Positions 1-7,817 of a stretch of 64,000 bases of DNA are shown piece by piece (within the stretch, counting starts at the first letter, position 1; every line of letters starts with the position of its first letter). The stretch is from positions 62,001-126,000 of the forward strand of contig NZ_VTWS01000009.1 of the NCBI RefSeq assembly GCF_008727875.1. Reading direction: 5' to 3'. Origin of the DNA: Larkinella humicola. Its GTDB lineage: Bacteria > Bacteroidota > Bacteroidia > Cytophagales > Spirosomataceae. The notes beneath the pieces were generated by a model. The model saw nothing but the letters and a program-made list of their open reading frames with translations. It ran no database searches and had not been told where the DNA came from. Made by a program: the position numbers and the translations under genes.

Positions 1-1
1 C

Positions 2-658
2 CGCGCCGAACTGCATTTCTGGTCGGGCGATGTTTTCAAGATTACCGCCCCCATCATTGCCGTGCTGGGCATGGACTGCGCGATGGGCAAGCGAACCACC
101 ACCCGGCTGCTGACCCAGGCCTGCCAGGCAGCCGGACTCCATGCGCAGATGATTTATACCGGCCAAACCGGCTGGCTCCAGGGCGGAAAATACGGTTTTA
201 TTTTCGACTCGACGCTCAACGATTTCATTTCCGGCGAAATCGAACACGCCCTCGTGTCGTGCTGGCAGGAAACCGGTGCCGATGTGCTGGTGATCGAAGG
301 CCAATCGTCGTTGCGGAATCCCAGCGGCCCGTGTGGATTGGAATTTATGGTTTCGGGCAATGCAAAACACGTTGTCCTGATGCACGCGCCCAAACGCACG
401 TATTTCGATTATGACGAGCATTGGGGCAAAATTCCGTCGGTGGAATCGGAAATCGAAATCATCCAAAAGTTCGGATCTGAGGTGATAGCACTAGCTTTAA
501 ACACGGAAAATTGCACCCTGGAAGAAACCAAGCAGTTTCAACAGGAATACACCGAACGGCTAGGCATTCCGGTGTTGCTGCCCCTCCAGGAAGGCCTGGC
601 GCCGGTGGTTCCGATCATCCGTCAACTTGTTGAAAAAACCGTTCATCATGCAGATTAA
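2..658 (+). CDS. DUF1611 family P-loop protein (DgcN-like), 5' end outside window
   Basis: The gene enters from the left edge: the frame is open from base 2 and no start codon is visible. The visible 218 residues carry a Walker A-like motif, GMDCAMGKRTT, near visible residue 23, and a hydrophobic strand ending in IEGQ that could serve as Walker B. This is the C-terminal P-loop domain of DUF1611. Known of the family: a DUF1611 protein named DgcN was described as acting on D-glutamate (N-acetylation) together with an enolase-superfamily epimerase, DgcA. Here the stop codon overlaps the ATG of just such an epimerase by 11 bases, and an amino acid permease follows, so translational coupling and a D-amino-acid or cell-wall peptide pathway are likely. 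The exact substrate is inference. Confidence 0.85.
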   Translation, partial: RAELHFWSGDVFKITAPIIAVLGMDCAMGKRTTTRLLTQACQAAGLHAQMIYTGQTGWLQGGKYGFIFDSTLNDFISGEIEHALVSCWQETGADVLVIEGQSSLRNPSGPCGLEFMVSGNAKHVVLMHAPKRTYFDYDEHWGKIPSVESEIEIIQKFGSEVIALALNTENCTLEETKQFQQEYTERLGIPVLLPLQEGLAPVVPIIRQLVEKTVHHAD

Positions 659-1721
659 ATCCATCCGGGCCTACCGCCGGGACCTGGCACTCACGAAACC
701 GTATACGATTGCCTACCAGACGATTTCGGCCGTTGAGAACATCTTTCTGACCGTCGAATTAGCCAACGGCATCATCGGCGTTGGGGCCGCCAACCCGTCG
801 CCGGAAGTGGTCGGCGAATCGCCGGATCAGACGTTCGCCAATCTGCAAAGTGACAGCATTGCCCGGTTTGTGGGCCGCGACATTCGCCATGCGTTTCAGT
901 TGATCGACGAAGCCGGGCAGCAGTTTCCAAATCTGCCCGGCACACTGGCGGCTTTCGACATTGCCCTCCACGATGCCCTCGGGCAGTTTCTGGGCATTCC
1001 GGTGGTCGAGCTGTACGGACAAAAAGTCAGGGCCTTACCCACTTCCATCACGATTGGGATCATGCCGATTGCCGAAACGCTGGAAGCCGCGCGCGAATAC
1101 ATTCAGCAGGGTTTCCGGGTGTTGAAAGTCAAAACCGGACTCGACGTCGCCGAAGACATCGGACGAATCCGAAAACTTCGGGAACAGTTTGGCCCCGACA
1201 TCGTGCTGCGCGTCGATGCCAATCAGGGGTATACCGTCGATCAGTTGATTCAGTTTATCGGACAGACCGACGACGCCAGCGTCGAACTGATCGAGCAACC
1301 GTTGCCGGTGGGAACGGAGGAAGAACTCCGCTCACTGCCGTTGCCTCTTCGCCAGCGCCTGGCCGCCGATGAATCGCTGAAAGGGGGTGAGGCCGCGCTG
1401 AAACTGGCGCAGGAGCCGCAACCGTTCGGGATTTTCAACATCAAACTCATGAAGTGCGGGGGAATCCGGGGCGCATTCGACATCGCGACGGTGGCCCGGC
1501 TGAGCCAGATTGAGCTGTTCTGGGGCTGCAACGACGAGAGTATTGTCAGCATTGCGGCCGCTTTGCACGCGGCTTTTGCCTGTCCACATACCCGCTACCT
1601 CGATCTGGACGGCAGCCTGGACCTCGCCGAAGACGTTGTCAAGGGCGGTTTTAGCATTGAAAATGGCCTGATGCGGCCCACCGGATTGCCCGGTTTGGGA
1701 CTCACCGACTTAACCCTGTAA
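648..1721 (+). CDS. Dipeptide epimerase / N-acyl amino acid racemase-like enolase-superfamily enzyme (DgcA-like)
   Basis: A 357-residue enolase-superfamily protein of the muconate-lactonizing/dipeptide epimerase subgroup. In order it shows the KxK pair LKVKTG (near residue 160), the metal ligands in RVDANQ (about 190), ELIEQP (about 215) and AADES (about 240), and the opposite-face lysine in NIKLMKCGG (about 266). Two lysines on opposite faces are the acid/base pair for 1,1-proton transfer, as in L-Ala-D/L-Glu epimerase. I chose the ATG at 648 because the family begins with MQIKSIRAYRR; a TTG at 627 would add seven residues. The start overlaps the upstream DUF1611 gene. With that partner it may epimerise N-acetyl-D-glutamate rather than a murein dipeptide; sequence alone cannot decide. 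Confidence 0.92.
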   Translation: MQIKSIRAYRRDLALTKPYTIAYQTISAVENIFLTVELANGIIGVGAANPSPEVVGESPDQTFANLQSDSIARFVGRDIRHAFQLIDEAGQQFPNLPGTLAAFDIALHDALGQFLGIPVVELYGQKVRALPTSITIGIMPIAETLEAAREYIQQGFRVLKVKTGLDVAEDIGRIRKLREQFGPDIVLRVDANQGYTVDQLIQFIGQTDDASVELIEQPLPVGTEEELRSLPLPLRQRLAADESLKGGEAALKLAQEPQPFGIFNIKLMKCGGIRGAFDIATVARLSQIELFWGCNDESIVSIAAALHAAFACPHTRYLDLDGSLDLAEDVVKGGFSIENGLMRPTGLPGLGLTDLTL

Positions 1722-1724
1722 CCG

Positions 1725-3092
1725 ATGAAACCAGCCCCTAAATTAGCCCGGGTATTGAGCTTGCCCACTGCTATTGTACTGGTGATCAGCGTCATGGTAG
1801 GATCGGGCGTATTCAAGAAAATCGCCCCGATGGCCGACGCCCTGCAGTCGCCCGGTCTGATTCTGCTTTGCTGGCTGCTGGCGGGGCTGGTGAGTCTGGC
1901 CGGTGCGCTGACCAATGCTGAAATGGCGGGCATGTTTCCGAATTCGGGGGGCGAATACATCTATTACCAGAAAGTCTACAACCGCTTTTTTGCCTTTATC
2001 TACGGCTGGAGCAATTTCACGGTGGTCAAAACGGCGGCTATTTCCGCGCTGGCGCACATCTTTGCCCAGTCGCTGGTCGGTTTGCTGGTGTTGAATGACG
2101 AAGCCGGATTCTGGACCAAAGGAATCGCTTCCGCGCTCATTATCCTCCTCAGCCTGGCCAGTTACCGCGGCATCCGGTTTGCGGGCGGCATCAGTTGGGT
2201 GCTGATGTGCGTCATTTTGCTCACCATTGTCGGGATCACCATCGCGGGGTTCAGTTCTCCGCTGGGCAGTTTCGACCACCTGAGCCGGAATAGCCCGGCC
2301 TTCGACGGCGGGGCTATTGAAGGGATGGTTCTGGTCAAAGCCCTCTTCATCGCGTCGCTGGGCGCTTTCTGGGGCTACGACGGCTGGAACAACATCGCAT
2401 TTCTGGGGGAGGAGATCCGGAATCCGCAGCGAAATTTGCCGCTAGCGCTTGGCATCGGCACCTTGTTCGTCGTGGGCCTGTACCTGCTCCTGAACGTCAT
2501 GTACGTATACGTATTGCCGATCGAGGAGTTGATCGCGCTTAACCAGACGCCCGGCCGGATTGCCGCCGTCGAAGTTATCCGGCGGGTCAGTGGCTCGACC
2601 GGGGCCACGCTGGTATCTGTCCTGATTTTGTGTACGACCTTCAACGCCACCAACAGTTCCATTCTGACATCGGCCCGGCTGTATTACGCGATGGCCCGCG
2701 ACGGTCTGTTTTTCAGCACGGTAGCCCGGATTCACCCCCGGTTTCAGTCGCCCTCGGTGTCGATTGTCTGGCAGGCGGTTTGGGCCGTGGCGCTGGTCTG
2801 GTCCGGCACGTTTGATCAATTGACGGATATGCTGGTCTTTGCGTCGTTCATTTTCTACGGTTCAACGGCCTTTGGCGTCCTGCTGCTCCGGCGATCCCAG
2901 CCCGATTTGTCCCGCCCCTATCGCGTTATCGGCTACCCGGTTTTGCCGGTCGTTTTCTGTCTTTTCTGCATGACGCTGGTGGTCATCACCCTCATCGAAC
3001 AGCCCCGCGAAGCGTTGATGGGGCTCGGATTGATTGCCACCGGAATTCCGTTTTACGGGTTTTGGTATCGGCAGAAACCGGGGAAAGTTTAG
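1725..3092 (+). CDS. APC-superfamily amino acid permease
   Basis: A 455-residue inner-membrane protein with about twelve hydrophobic segments. The first helix holds the APC signature VGSGVF (residues 26-31), which forms the substrate-binding break in the helix. Later segments include SLGAFWGYDGWNN, typical of the amino acid/polyamine permease family helix 6. The ATG lies three bases after the epimerase stop, so the gene is the third of a tight operon. It presumably imports the amino acid or short peptide-derived compound that the two upstream enzymes convert. No regulatory sequence is visible inside the operon. The substrate cannot be read from the sequence. Confidence 0.9.
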   Translation: MKPAPKLARVLSLPTAIVLVISVMVGSGVFKKIAPMADALQSPGLILLCWLLAGLVSLAGALTNAEMAGMFPNSGGEYIYYQKVYNRFFAFIYGWSNFTVVKTAAISALAHIFAQSLVGLLVLNDEAGFWTKGIASALIILLSLASYRGIRFAGGISWVLMCVILLTIVGITIAGFSSPLGSFDHLSRNSPAFDGGAIEGMVLVKALFIASLGAFWGYDGWNNIAFLGEEIRNPQRNLPLALGIGTLFVVGLYLLLNVMYVYVLPIEELIALNQTPGRIAAVEVIRRVSGSTGATLVSVLILCTTFNATNSSILTSARLYYAMARDGLFFSTVARIHPRFQSPSVSIVWQAVWAVALVWSGTFDQLTDMLVFASFIFYGSTAFGVLLLRRSQPDLSRPYRVIGYPVLPVVFCLFCMTLVVITLIEQPREALMGLGLIATGIPFYGFWYRQKPGKV

Positions 3093-3135
3093 GCGCGAAA
3101 AGCCTGATTGTGAATCATTCCGGACAACGTTGAGG

Positions 3136-3978
3136 CTACCCGTGCACCTTCTTAAATCCCATCGGGTTCACTCCGGTTACCTTTTTGAAAACCCGGTTGA
3201 AATACGATAAACTCTCAAAACCGCTTGCAAAACAGACTTCAGTCACCGACTGGTCGGCCAGCAACAGCCGCTTGGCTTCCCGAATTCGGTATTGGTTGAC
3301 AAATTCCGTGAACGTCATTCGGGTCATCTTTCGGAAATACCGGCAGAAAGCAGCCACGGTCAGGTTGGTCACATCGGCCAGTTCGGCCATCTCAATTTTC
3401 CGCTGGTAGTTAGCGTCGATAAACCGGTACACGCGCTGCAATCGCTGCTGTTCCTTCTGGTTATACGGAAATCCGACCGGGCGGTTGTTCAACAAAACCG
3501 ACTCCGACGAGGTGGCCAGTAGTTGAAAAATCTCCAGCAACTCGATCAGTTGACGGAAGTGGGACCGCCCGTGCAATCGCGCAAGCCGCTTTCCCACCAG
3601 CCGTTTGGTGTTGCCGTAAAACGCAACTCCCCAGCGGGCCTGATCGAACAAGCGGGCGATGGCGGCCAGCTCCGGCATTTTCTGAAAGTTATCCCGCAAA
3701 AAATCCTCCCGCATCTGAACCACAACTTTCCGGTAGTCCGTCCGAACCCCATAATCGAAGTTCAGATGCGGCACGTATGACCCGATAAACACCAGGTCGC
3801 TGCCTTCGTAGCGCGAAAGATGATCGCCCACATGGCGCGGACCGTCAGCGCCTTCGATGAAAACCAGCTCGAATTCCGGATGGAAATGCCACATGAAAAA
3901 ATCATTCAGATGGGGCGTCAGCAACAGCCGGAATGAACTGTCGCGATCGGGTTTGATTTCTTCCAAATACGCTTTCAT
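3136..3978 (-). CDS. AraC family transcriptional regulator with N-terminal cupin sensor
   Basis: A 280-residue regulator. The N-terminal part has a small cupin-type sensor segment (FMWHFHPEFELVFIEG at about residues 28-43, then GDHLSRYEGSDLVFIG). The C-terminal 100 residues hold the two AraC helix-turn-helix motifs: MAELADVTNLTVAAFCRYFRK, then VTEVCFASGFESLSYFNRVFKK, ending in the usual NPMGFKK. It is divergent from the phytanoyl-CoA dioxygenase-like gene across 150 bases and most likely controls it, possibly with a small-molecule effector in the cupin pocket. A palindrome TGTAC-n5-GTACA sits just upstream of its start. The 3' end faces the permease gene with a 43-base gap. Confidence 0.92.
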   Translation of the reverse strand: MKAYLEEIKPDRDSSFRLLLTPHLNDFFMWHFHPEFELVFIEGADGPRHVGDHLSRYEGSDLVFIGSYVPHLNFDYGVRTDYRKVVVQMREDFLRDNFQKMPELAAIARLFDQARWGVAFYGNTKRLVGKRLARLHGRSHFRQLIELLEIFQLLATSSESVLLNNRPVGFPYNQKEQQRLQRVYRFIDANYQRKIEMAELADVTNLTVAAFCRYFRKMTRMTFTEFVNQYRIREAKRLLLADQSVTEVCFASGFESLSYFNRVFKKVTGVNPMGFKKVHG

Positions 3979-3981
3979 CGC

Positions 3982-3996
3982 TGTACTATTTGTACA
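3982..3996. promoter_or_regulatory. Candidate operator TGTAC-n5-GTACA next to the AraC gene start
   Basis: A perfect inverted repeat with five-base half sites and a five-base centre lies three bases before the AraC-type start codon, partly overlapping a candidate -7 box. Its place between promoter and start codon would fit autorepression. AraC proteins more often bind direct repeats, so this is a weak call. Confidence 0.3.
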
Positions 3997-4002
3997 AAAC
4001 TA
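3995..4002 (-). promoter_or_regulatory. Candidate Bacteroidota -7 box (TAGTTTTG) for the AraC gene
   Basis: Read on the minus strand the sequence is TAGTTTTG, a full match to the Bacteroidota consensus TAnnTTTG, 17 bases before the start codon. A clear -33 element at the right distance is not evident, so confidence is modest. Confidence 0.35.
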
Positions 4003-4091
4003 TACATACTACCGCCAAATTAATAACCAATAGATCAATCCTGTTCAAGTATTGGCCAGTGGACGTGTAGCGTTCGCCGGTAGTCGGGTGC

Positions 4092-4099
4092 TACCTTTG
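4092..4099 (+). promoter_or_regulatory. Bacteroidota -7 box (TACCTTTG) for the dioxygenase gene
   Basis: TACCTTTG matches TAnnTTTG exactly and lies 29 bases before the ATG at 4129. A GTTCG at 4072 sits at about the distance of a -33 element; the same GTTCG spacing recurs before the box of the GH125 gene. Confidence 0.45.
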
Positions 4100-4128
4100 T
4101 CCTATCCAATCCTTAACTGATCCGACTT

Positions 4129-5094
4129 ATGGAATCAATGACACCAACAATGACCCCGGACAATGCCCACAAAGACATGCCCGGAAACCCGTCGACGGCC
4201 ACCAGCAGCCACCTCAAACTCAACGACCGCTCGAACGGAAAACCGCTTCGGGTGCTCTCGGAAGCCGATTGGCAGTTCTGGATGGAAAACGGCTACATCG
4301 TGATTAAAAATGCCGTATCAAAAGAACAGGCGGAACGTTTAGCGCAGTTTCTGTGGGAATTTGAAGAAAAAGACCCCAACGATCCGGAAACCTGGTATGC
4401 ACCACCCCGCGCCGAAATGAAAATGAAGGAGTTAAGCAACAGCGGTATGGTGGAGCTTTACAACCACCAGTATCTGTGGGATAACCGGCAGTCGCCCCGC
4501 ATTTATGACGCCTTTGTGGACATCTGGGGAACTGAAAAACTCTGGGTCACCATCGACCGCGCCAACCTTAACCTGCCCGCCCGACCCGGTTATGAATTCA
4601 AAGGCTTCATTCACTGGGATTACGACCCGGAAACCAAACCGCAAAACGTGCAGGGCGTACTGGCGCTGGCCGACCAAACCGACGAAAACATGGGCGGTTT
4701 TCAGTGCATTCCCGAACTCTACCGCACCTACGATACCTGGAAACTGACTCAGCCCGCCGACCGCGATCATTTTAAACCCGATACGACCGGTTTTGGGCTG
4801 GTAAAAGTAAAACTGGAAGCCGGCGATCTGCTGATTTTTAACAGCACACAACCACACGGCATTCGGCCGAACCGGACCACTGATAAAGTCCGGATTGCGC
4901 AATACATCTCCATGATGCCCGCCCAGGAAGACCATGAAACCCTGCGGCAGTGGCGCATCACGTCGTGGAAGGATCGCAAAGCCCCCGAAGGCTATGCCTT
5001 TCCCGGCGACCCGCGCGGCTGGGAACAATTGAAATACCAAACCGCTGAGTTGAGCGAGTTGGGCAAAAAACTGCTGGGGCTGGAAAGGTGGTGA
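4129..5094 (+). CDS. Phytanoyl-CoA dioxygenase (PhyH) family Fe(II)/2-oxoglutarate oxygenase
   Basis: A 321-residue cytosolic protein of the PhyH family. The double-stranded beta-helix iron ligands are visible: HWDYD near residue 162 gives the HxD pair, and TQPHGIRPNRT near residue 243 gives the distal histidine, followed by an arginine that would bind the 2-oxoglutarate carboxylate. Family members hydroxylate small metabolites with iron, oxygen and 2-oxoglutarate; the substrate is unknown here. The first 30 residues are low-complexity and rich in T, P and N, so a later start (M8 or M17) is possible. The gene is divergent from the AraC regulator, which is its probable controller. A palindromic repeat follows the stop codon. 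Confidence 0.88.
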   Translation: MESMTPTMTPDNAHKDMPGNPSTATSSHLKLNDRSNGKPLRVLSEADWQFWMENGYIVIKNAVSKEQAERLAQFLWEFEEKDPNDPETWYAPPRAEMKMKELSNSGMVELYNHQYLWDNRQSPRIYDAFVDIWGTEKLWVTIDRANLNLPARPGYEFKGFIHWDYDPETKPQNVQGVLALADQTDENMGGFQCIPELYRTYDTWKLTQPADRDHFKPDTTGFGLVKVKLEAGDLLIFNSTQPHGIRPNRTTDKVRIAQYISMMPAQEDHETLRQWRITSWKDRKAPEGYAFPGDPRGWEQLKYQTAELSELGKKLLGLERW

Positions 5095-5103
5095 TCTTTG
5101 CCG

Positions 5104-5186
5104 GATAGGAACACGGATGAAACGGATTTACACCGATTTTAACCTGTTTTGATCGGTTTCTGATTCGCATCCCGGTTCCCTGTTTC
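5104..5186. repeat. Interspersed palindrome, family A (GGAACrCGGATnnAACGGAT type), copy 1
   Basis: An imperfect inverted repeat beginning ATAGGAACACGGATGAAAC and ending with the complementary CGCATCCCGGTTCCCTG. It lies directly after the dioxygenase stop codon. Two better copies of the same family are at 7703-7775 and 19456-19530. It could act as a 3' hairpin. Confidence 0.6.
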
Positions 5187-5302
5187 AGAGGTCTGCCGGG
5201 GGCACACACCTCCCAAATCATAACAATTATCGAATTTCGGTAGTATTCATGTAGAGCGACACAACGAATGAGGAGCTTGATTTGAATAAAACCGGTAGCA
5301 GA

Positions 5303-7699
5303 ATGATTGGGAATAAAATCCATTTAACAGACCAATACAGCACCAAAAAACACCTGACGTTCAGTGGCTTAGTAGTATTTTTTCTAATATTCTCCTACGG
5401 CCTGTATGCCCAGAAAACCGCCGGAGGCAATCCGGTAGACAGTTTACCGGTTATTCCGCAACCCGGTATTCCGGTCGATAGCATCATTGCCCGGCTTGAA
5501 AAAGGGCATACGGCCTTAAACGACATCAGCAACCGAACCCGGCGGGGATTCAGCACCTGGCAAATCGAGAACAACCTTCCGGAAGTTCAGTCGTACGTCA
5601 AAACGATTCGGACTAACCTGGCGCTGTATCGAAAGGTGCACGACATGAAAAACATGCTCATGTTTCAGGTGCTGCTCGAGGACATGCAAACGCAGCTTAA
5701 GGTCTGGCGGGAAACACTTTCCGGGTATGAAAAACAATTGTCGGGCATGAACGGGCAGTTGATTTCGCTGGCGCGGGATTCGGTGCTGGTTCTCCCCGCC
5801 GATAGTTCATACCGGGCTTTGTATTTTAACTCACTGAAAGAATTGCGGCAACAGTGGATCGACGCCAGTGAATCGACCAATAAAAACCTGACCCGCATCA
5901 ATAAACTTCAGGCCGCTGTTTCCGACGGATATTTCGAAACCGCCGAGTTAACCAATGTCGTCAACGAGCGCATTCGGGAGTTTAACGTCAAAATTACCGG
6001 CAAGGAAACCGATTTTATCTGGGCCATTCCCAAAAGCGTGGGTTCCGACGATCACCTGGATAATTTGATCAAACGTTCCTACGAAGGACAGCGGGACATG
6101 CTGGCGTATTATTTCGACCGAAGTGCCGGCAACGGGTTCTACATGTTGATCATTGGTGCGGCCTTTTTTGCCTGGGTATACCGGAGTTTTTCGATTATCA
6201 AACGTCACGGAAAACCGCAGGAAATTCGGAAGGAATTAAAAATTAAATACCTCCGCGCCATGCCTGTTTTTCCGGTGCTGGTTCTCGTCTTTAATTTCGC
6301 TCCTTTTTTCGATCTTCGCCCCCCGGCCGTTTACGTCGAACTGACGCAGTTTATCCTTTTACTGGCGCTTACCGGTCTCTTTTTCCGAAGCTGGCCCCGG
6401 CAGCTTTTTCTCAACTGGCTGGCCATCGTTGCGCTGTATGTTCTGGTCATCATCACCCGAACGTCAATCATTGACCCGGGCATCACCTTCCGGCTTTGGC
6501 TCCTGATTCTCAATGCCATATCGGTCGTTTTCGGGTTCTTGTTTCTGTTCCGAATCCGCAAAACGCTCTCGCTCACCGGTTTTATCAAACAGGTTTCCAT
6601 TCTGTATATTATCCTGAATGTCCTGGCAGTCTTCTGCAATATTCTTGGCCGAATGAGCCTGGCGAAAATCTTCTCGACGGCGGCTATTTACGGCCTGACG
6701 CAGGCCGTTGGACTTTTCACGCTGATTCAGATTATCAACGAAGCCTTTGCGCTTCAGGTTGTGAGTGGAAAACTCGCCGATGGCATTGCCGCCCGGTTTA
6801 ATTACGCCAAACTGGAAATCGGCTTACACCGGCTGATGAGCGCCCTGGCCGTAATCGCCTGGCTGATTATTTTCACCAACAACCTCTACGTCTATAATGC
6901 CGTTTATCAAACCGTTTCCCATTTTTTAGGAACGGAACGAAGTGTTGGCAGCACGACCTTTACGTGGGGAAACATCGTGTTGTTTTTCCTGGTTCTATAC
7001 CTTTCCGGTGCGCTGCGGAAATACATTGGCTATTTTTTCGGAGAAACCGACGACGAAATCGGCGGAAACATCAGCAATGCCGATTCGCGGCTGGTGATGA
7101 TCCGGCTTTTCATGCTCATCGGCGGTTTTTTGTTCGCCATTCTGGCTTCCGGAATCGGGCTGGACAAGGTAACGGTGATTGTCGGTGCGTTGGGCGTCGG
7201 GATTGGGCTAGGGCTTCAGAACATTGTCAATAACCTGGTTTCCGGTATCATTCTGATCTTCGATAAACCGTTTCAGATCGGTGATTTTATCGAGATTACC
7301 AACAAAAAAGGGCGCGTGAAAACCATCGGAATTCGTTCCAGCCGCCTGCTCACAACGGAAGGTTCGGAAGTGATCATTCCCAACGGCGATCTGCTGTCGG
7401 GACAGGTCATTAACTGGACCATTAATCACAAAGCCAAACGAATTGAGCTGACCATTAAAGCTGATGCGGAACACGAATTAAGTACGCTGAAAGCATTGAT
7501 TAAAGAAGAGATCTCGAAACATCCGAACGCCGTGAAACGCCAGCAACCCGAAATTTTTCTCTCGACCATTACGAACGATGCCATCGAGTTAAAAGTGCGG
7601 GTCTGGATCAATTCGGTCAACAAAGAAGATCAGTTTCGGAGTGAAGTTTTGTTGAATCTGTACCGGCGGTTTAAAGAAGTGGGGATTAAGATGATGTAA
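5303..7699 (+). CDS. MscS family mechanosensitive channel, large form
   Basis: A 798-residue inner-membrane channel. An N-terminal signal-like segment (FSGLVVFFLIFSYGLYAQ) is followed by a periplasmic, partly coiled region to about residue 275, then roughly eleven membrane segments. The C-terminal third is the conserved MscS core: the pore helix VGALGVGIGLGLQNIVNN, then the beta domain FDKPFQIGDFIEI and the cytosolic cage region to the end. Large MscS proteins (MscK/MscM-like) open under membrane tension and release solutes on osmotic downshock. I chose the ATG at 5303; a TTG at 5282 has an AGGAG six bases upstream and would add seven residues. It appears monocistronic and is followed by a strong palindrome. 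Confidence 0.92.
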   Translation: MIGNKIHLTDQYSTKKHLTFSGLVVFFLIFSYGLYAQKTAGGNPVDSLPVIPQPGIPVDSIIARLEKGHTALNDISNRTRRGFSTWQIENNLPEVQSYVKTIRTNLALYRKVHDMKNMLMFQVLLEDMQTQLKVWRETLSGYEKQLSGMNGQLISLARDSVLVLPADSSYRALYFNSLKELRQQWIDASESTNKNLTRINKLQAAVSDGYFETAELTNVVNERIREFNVKITGKETDFIWAIPKSVGSDDHLDNLIKRSYEGQRDMLAYYFDRSAGNGFYMLIIGAAFFAWVYRSFSIIKRHGKPQEIRKELKIKYLRAMPVFPVLVLVFNFAPFFDLRPPAVYVELTQFILLLALTGLFFRSWPRQLFLNWLAIVALYVLVIITRTSIIDPGITFRLWLLILNAISVVFGFLFLFRIRKTLSLTGFIKQVSILYIILNVLAVFCNILGRMSLAKIFSTAAIYGLTQAVGLFTLIQIINEAFALQVVSGKLADGIAARFNYAKLEIGLHRLMSALAVIAWLIIFTNNLYVYNAVYQTVSHFLGTERSVGSTTFTWGNIVLFFLVLYLSGALRKYIGYFFGETDDEIGGNISNADSRLVMIRLFMLIGGFLFAILASGIGLDKVTVIVGALGVGIGLGLQNIVNNLVSGIILIFDKPFQIGDFIEITNKKGRVKTIGIRSSRLLTTEGSEVIIPNGDLLSGQVINWTINHKAKRIELTIKADAEHELSTLKALIKEEISKHPNAVKRQQPEIFLSTITNDAIELKVRVWINSVNKEDQFRSEVLLNLYRRFKEVGIKMM

Positions 7700-7702
7700 C
7701 GT

Positions 7703-7775
7703 TGACAGGAACACGGGTTGAACCGATTTTGCTCTGTGCTTATCTGTACAATCGGTTCAATCCGCGTTCCTGTCA
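7703..7775. repeat. Interspersed palindrome, family A, copy 2, between convergent genes
   Basis: Arms at 7703-7728 and 7750-7775 are complementary at 24 of 26 positions, with a 21-base loop. It begins four bases after the MscS stop and separates it from the convergent FtsX gene, so it may act as a bidirectional terminator or mRNA 3' stabiliser. No T-tract follows on either strand. Confidence 0.75.
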
Positions 7776-7817
7776 AAAAATTCTGCTTCCGCCCAAATCG
7801 GGGTGATGGAGTCCGGG

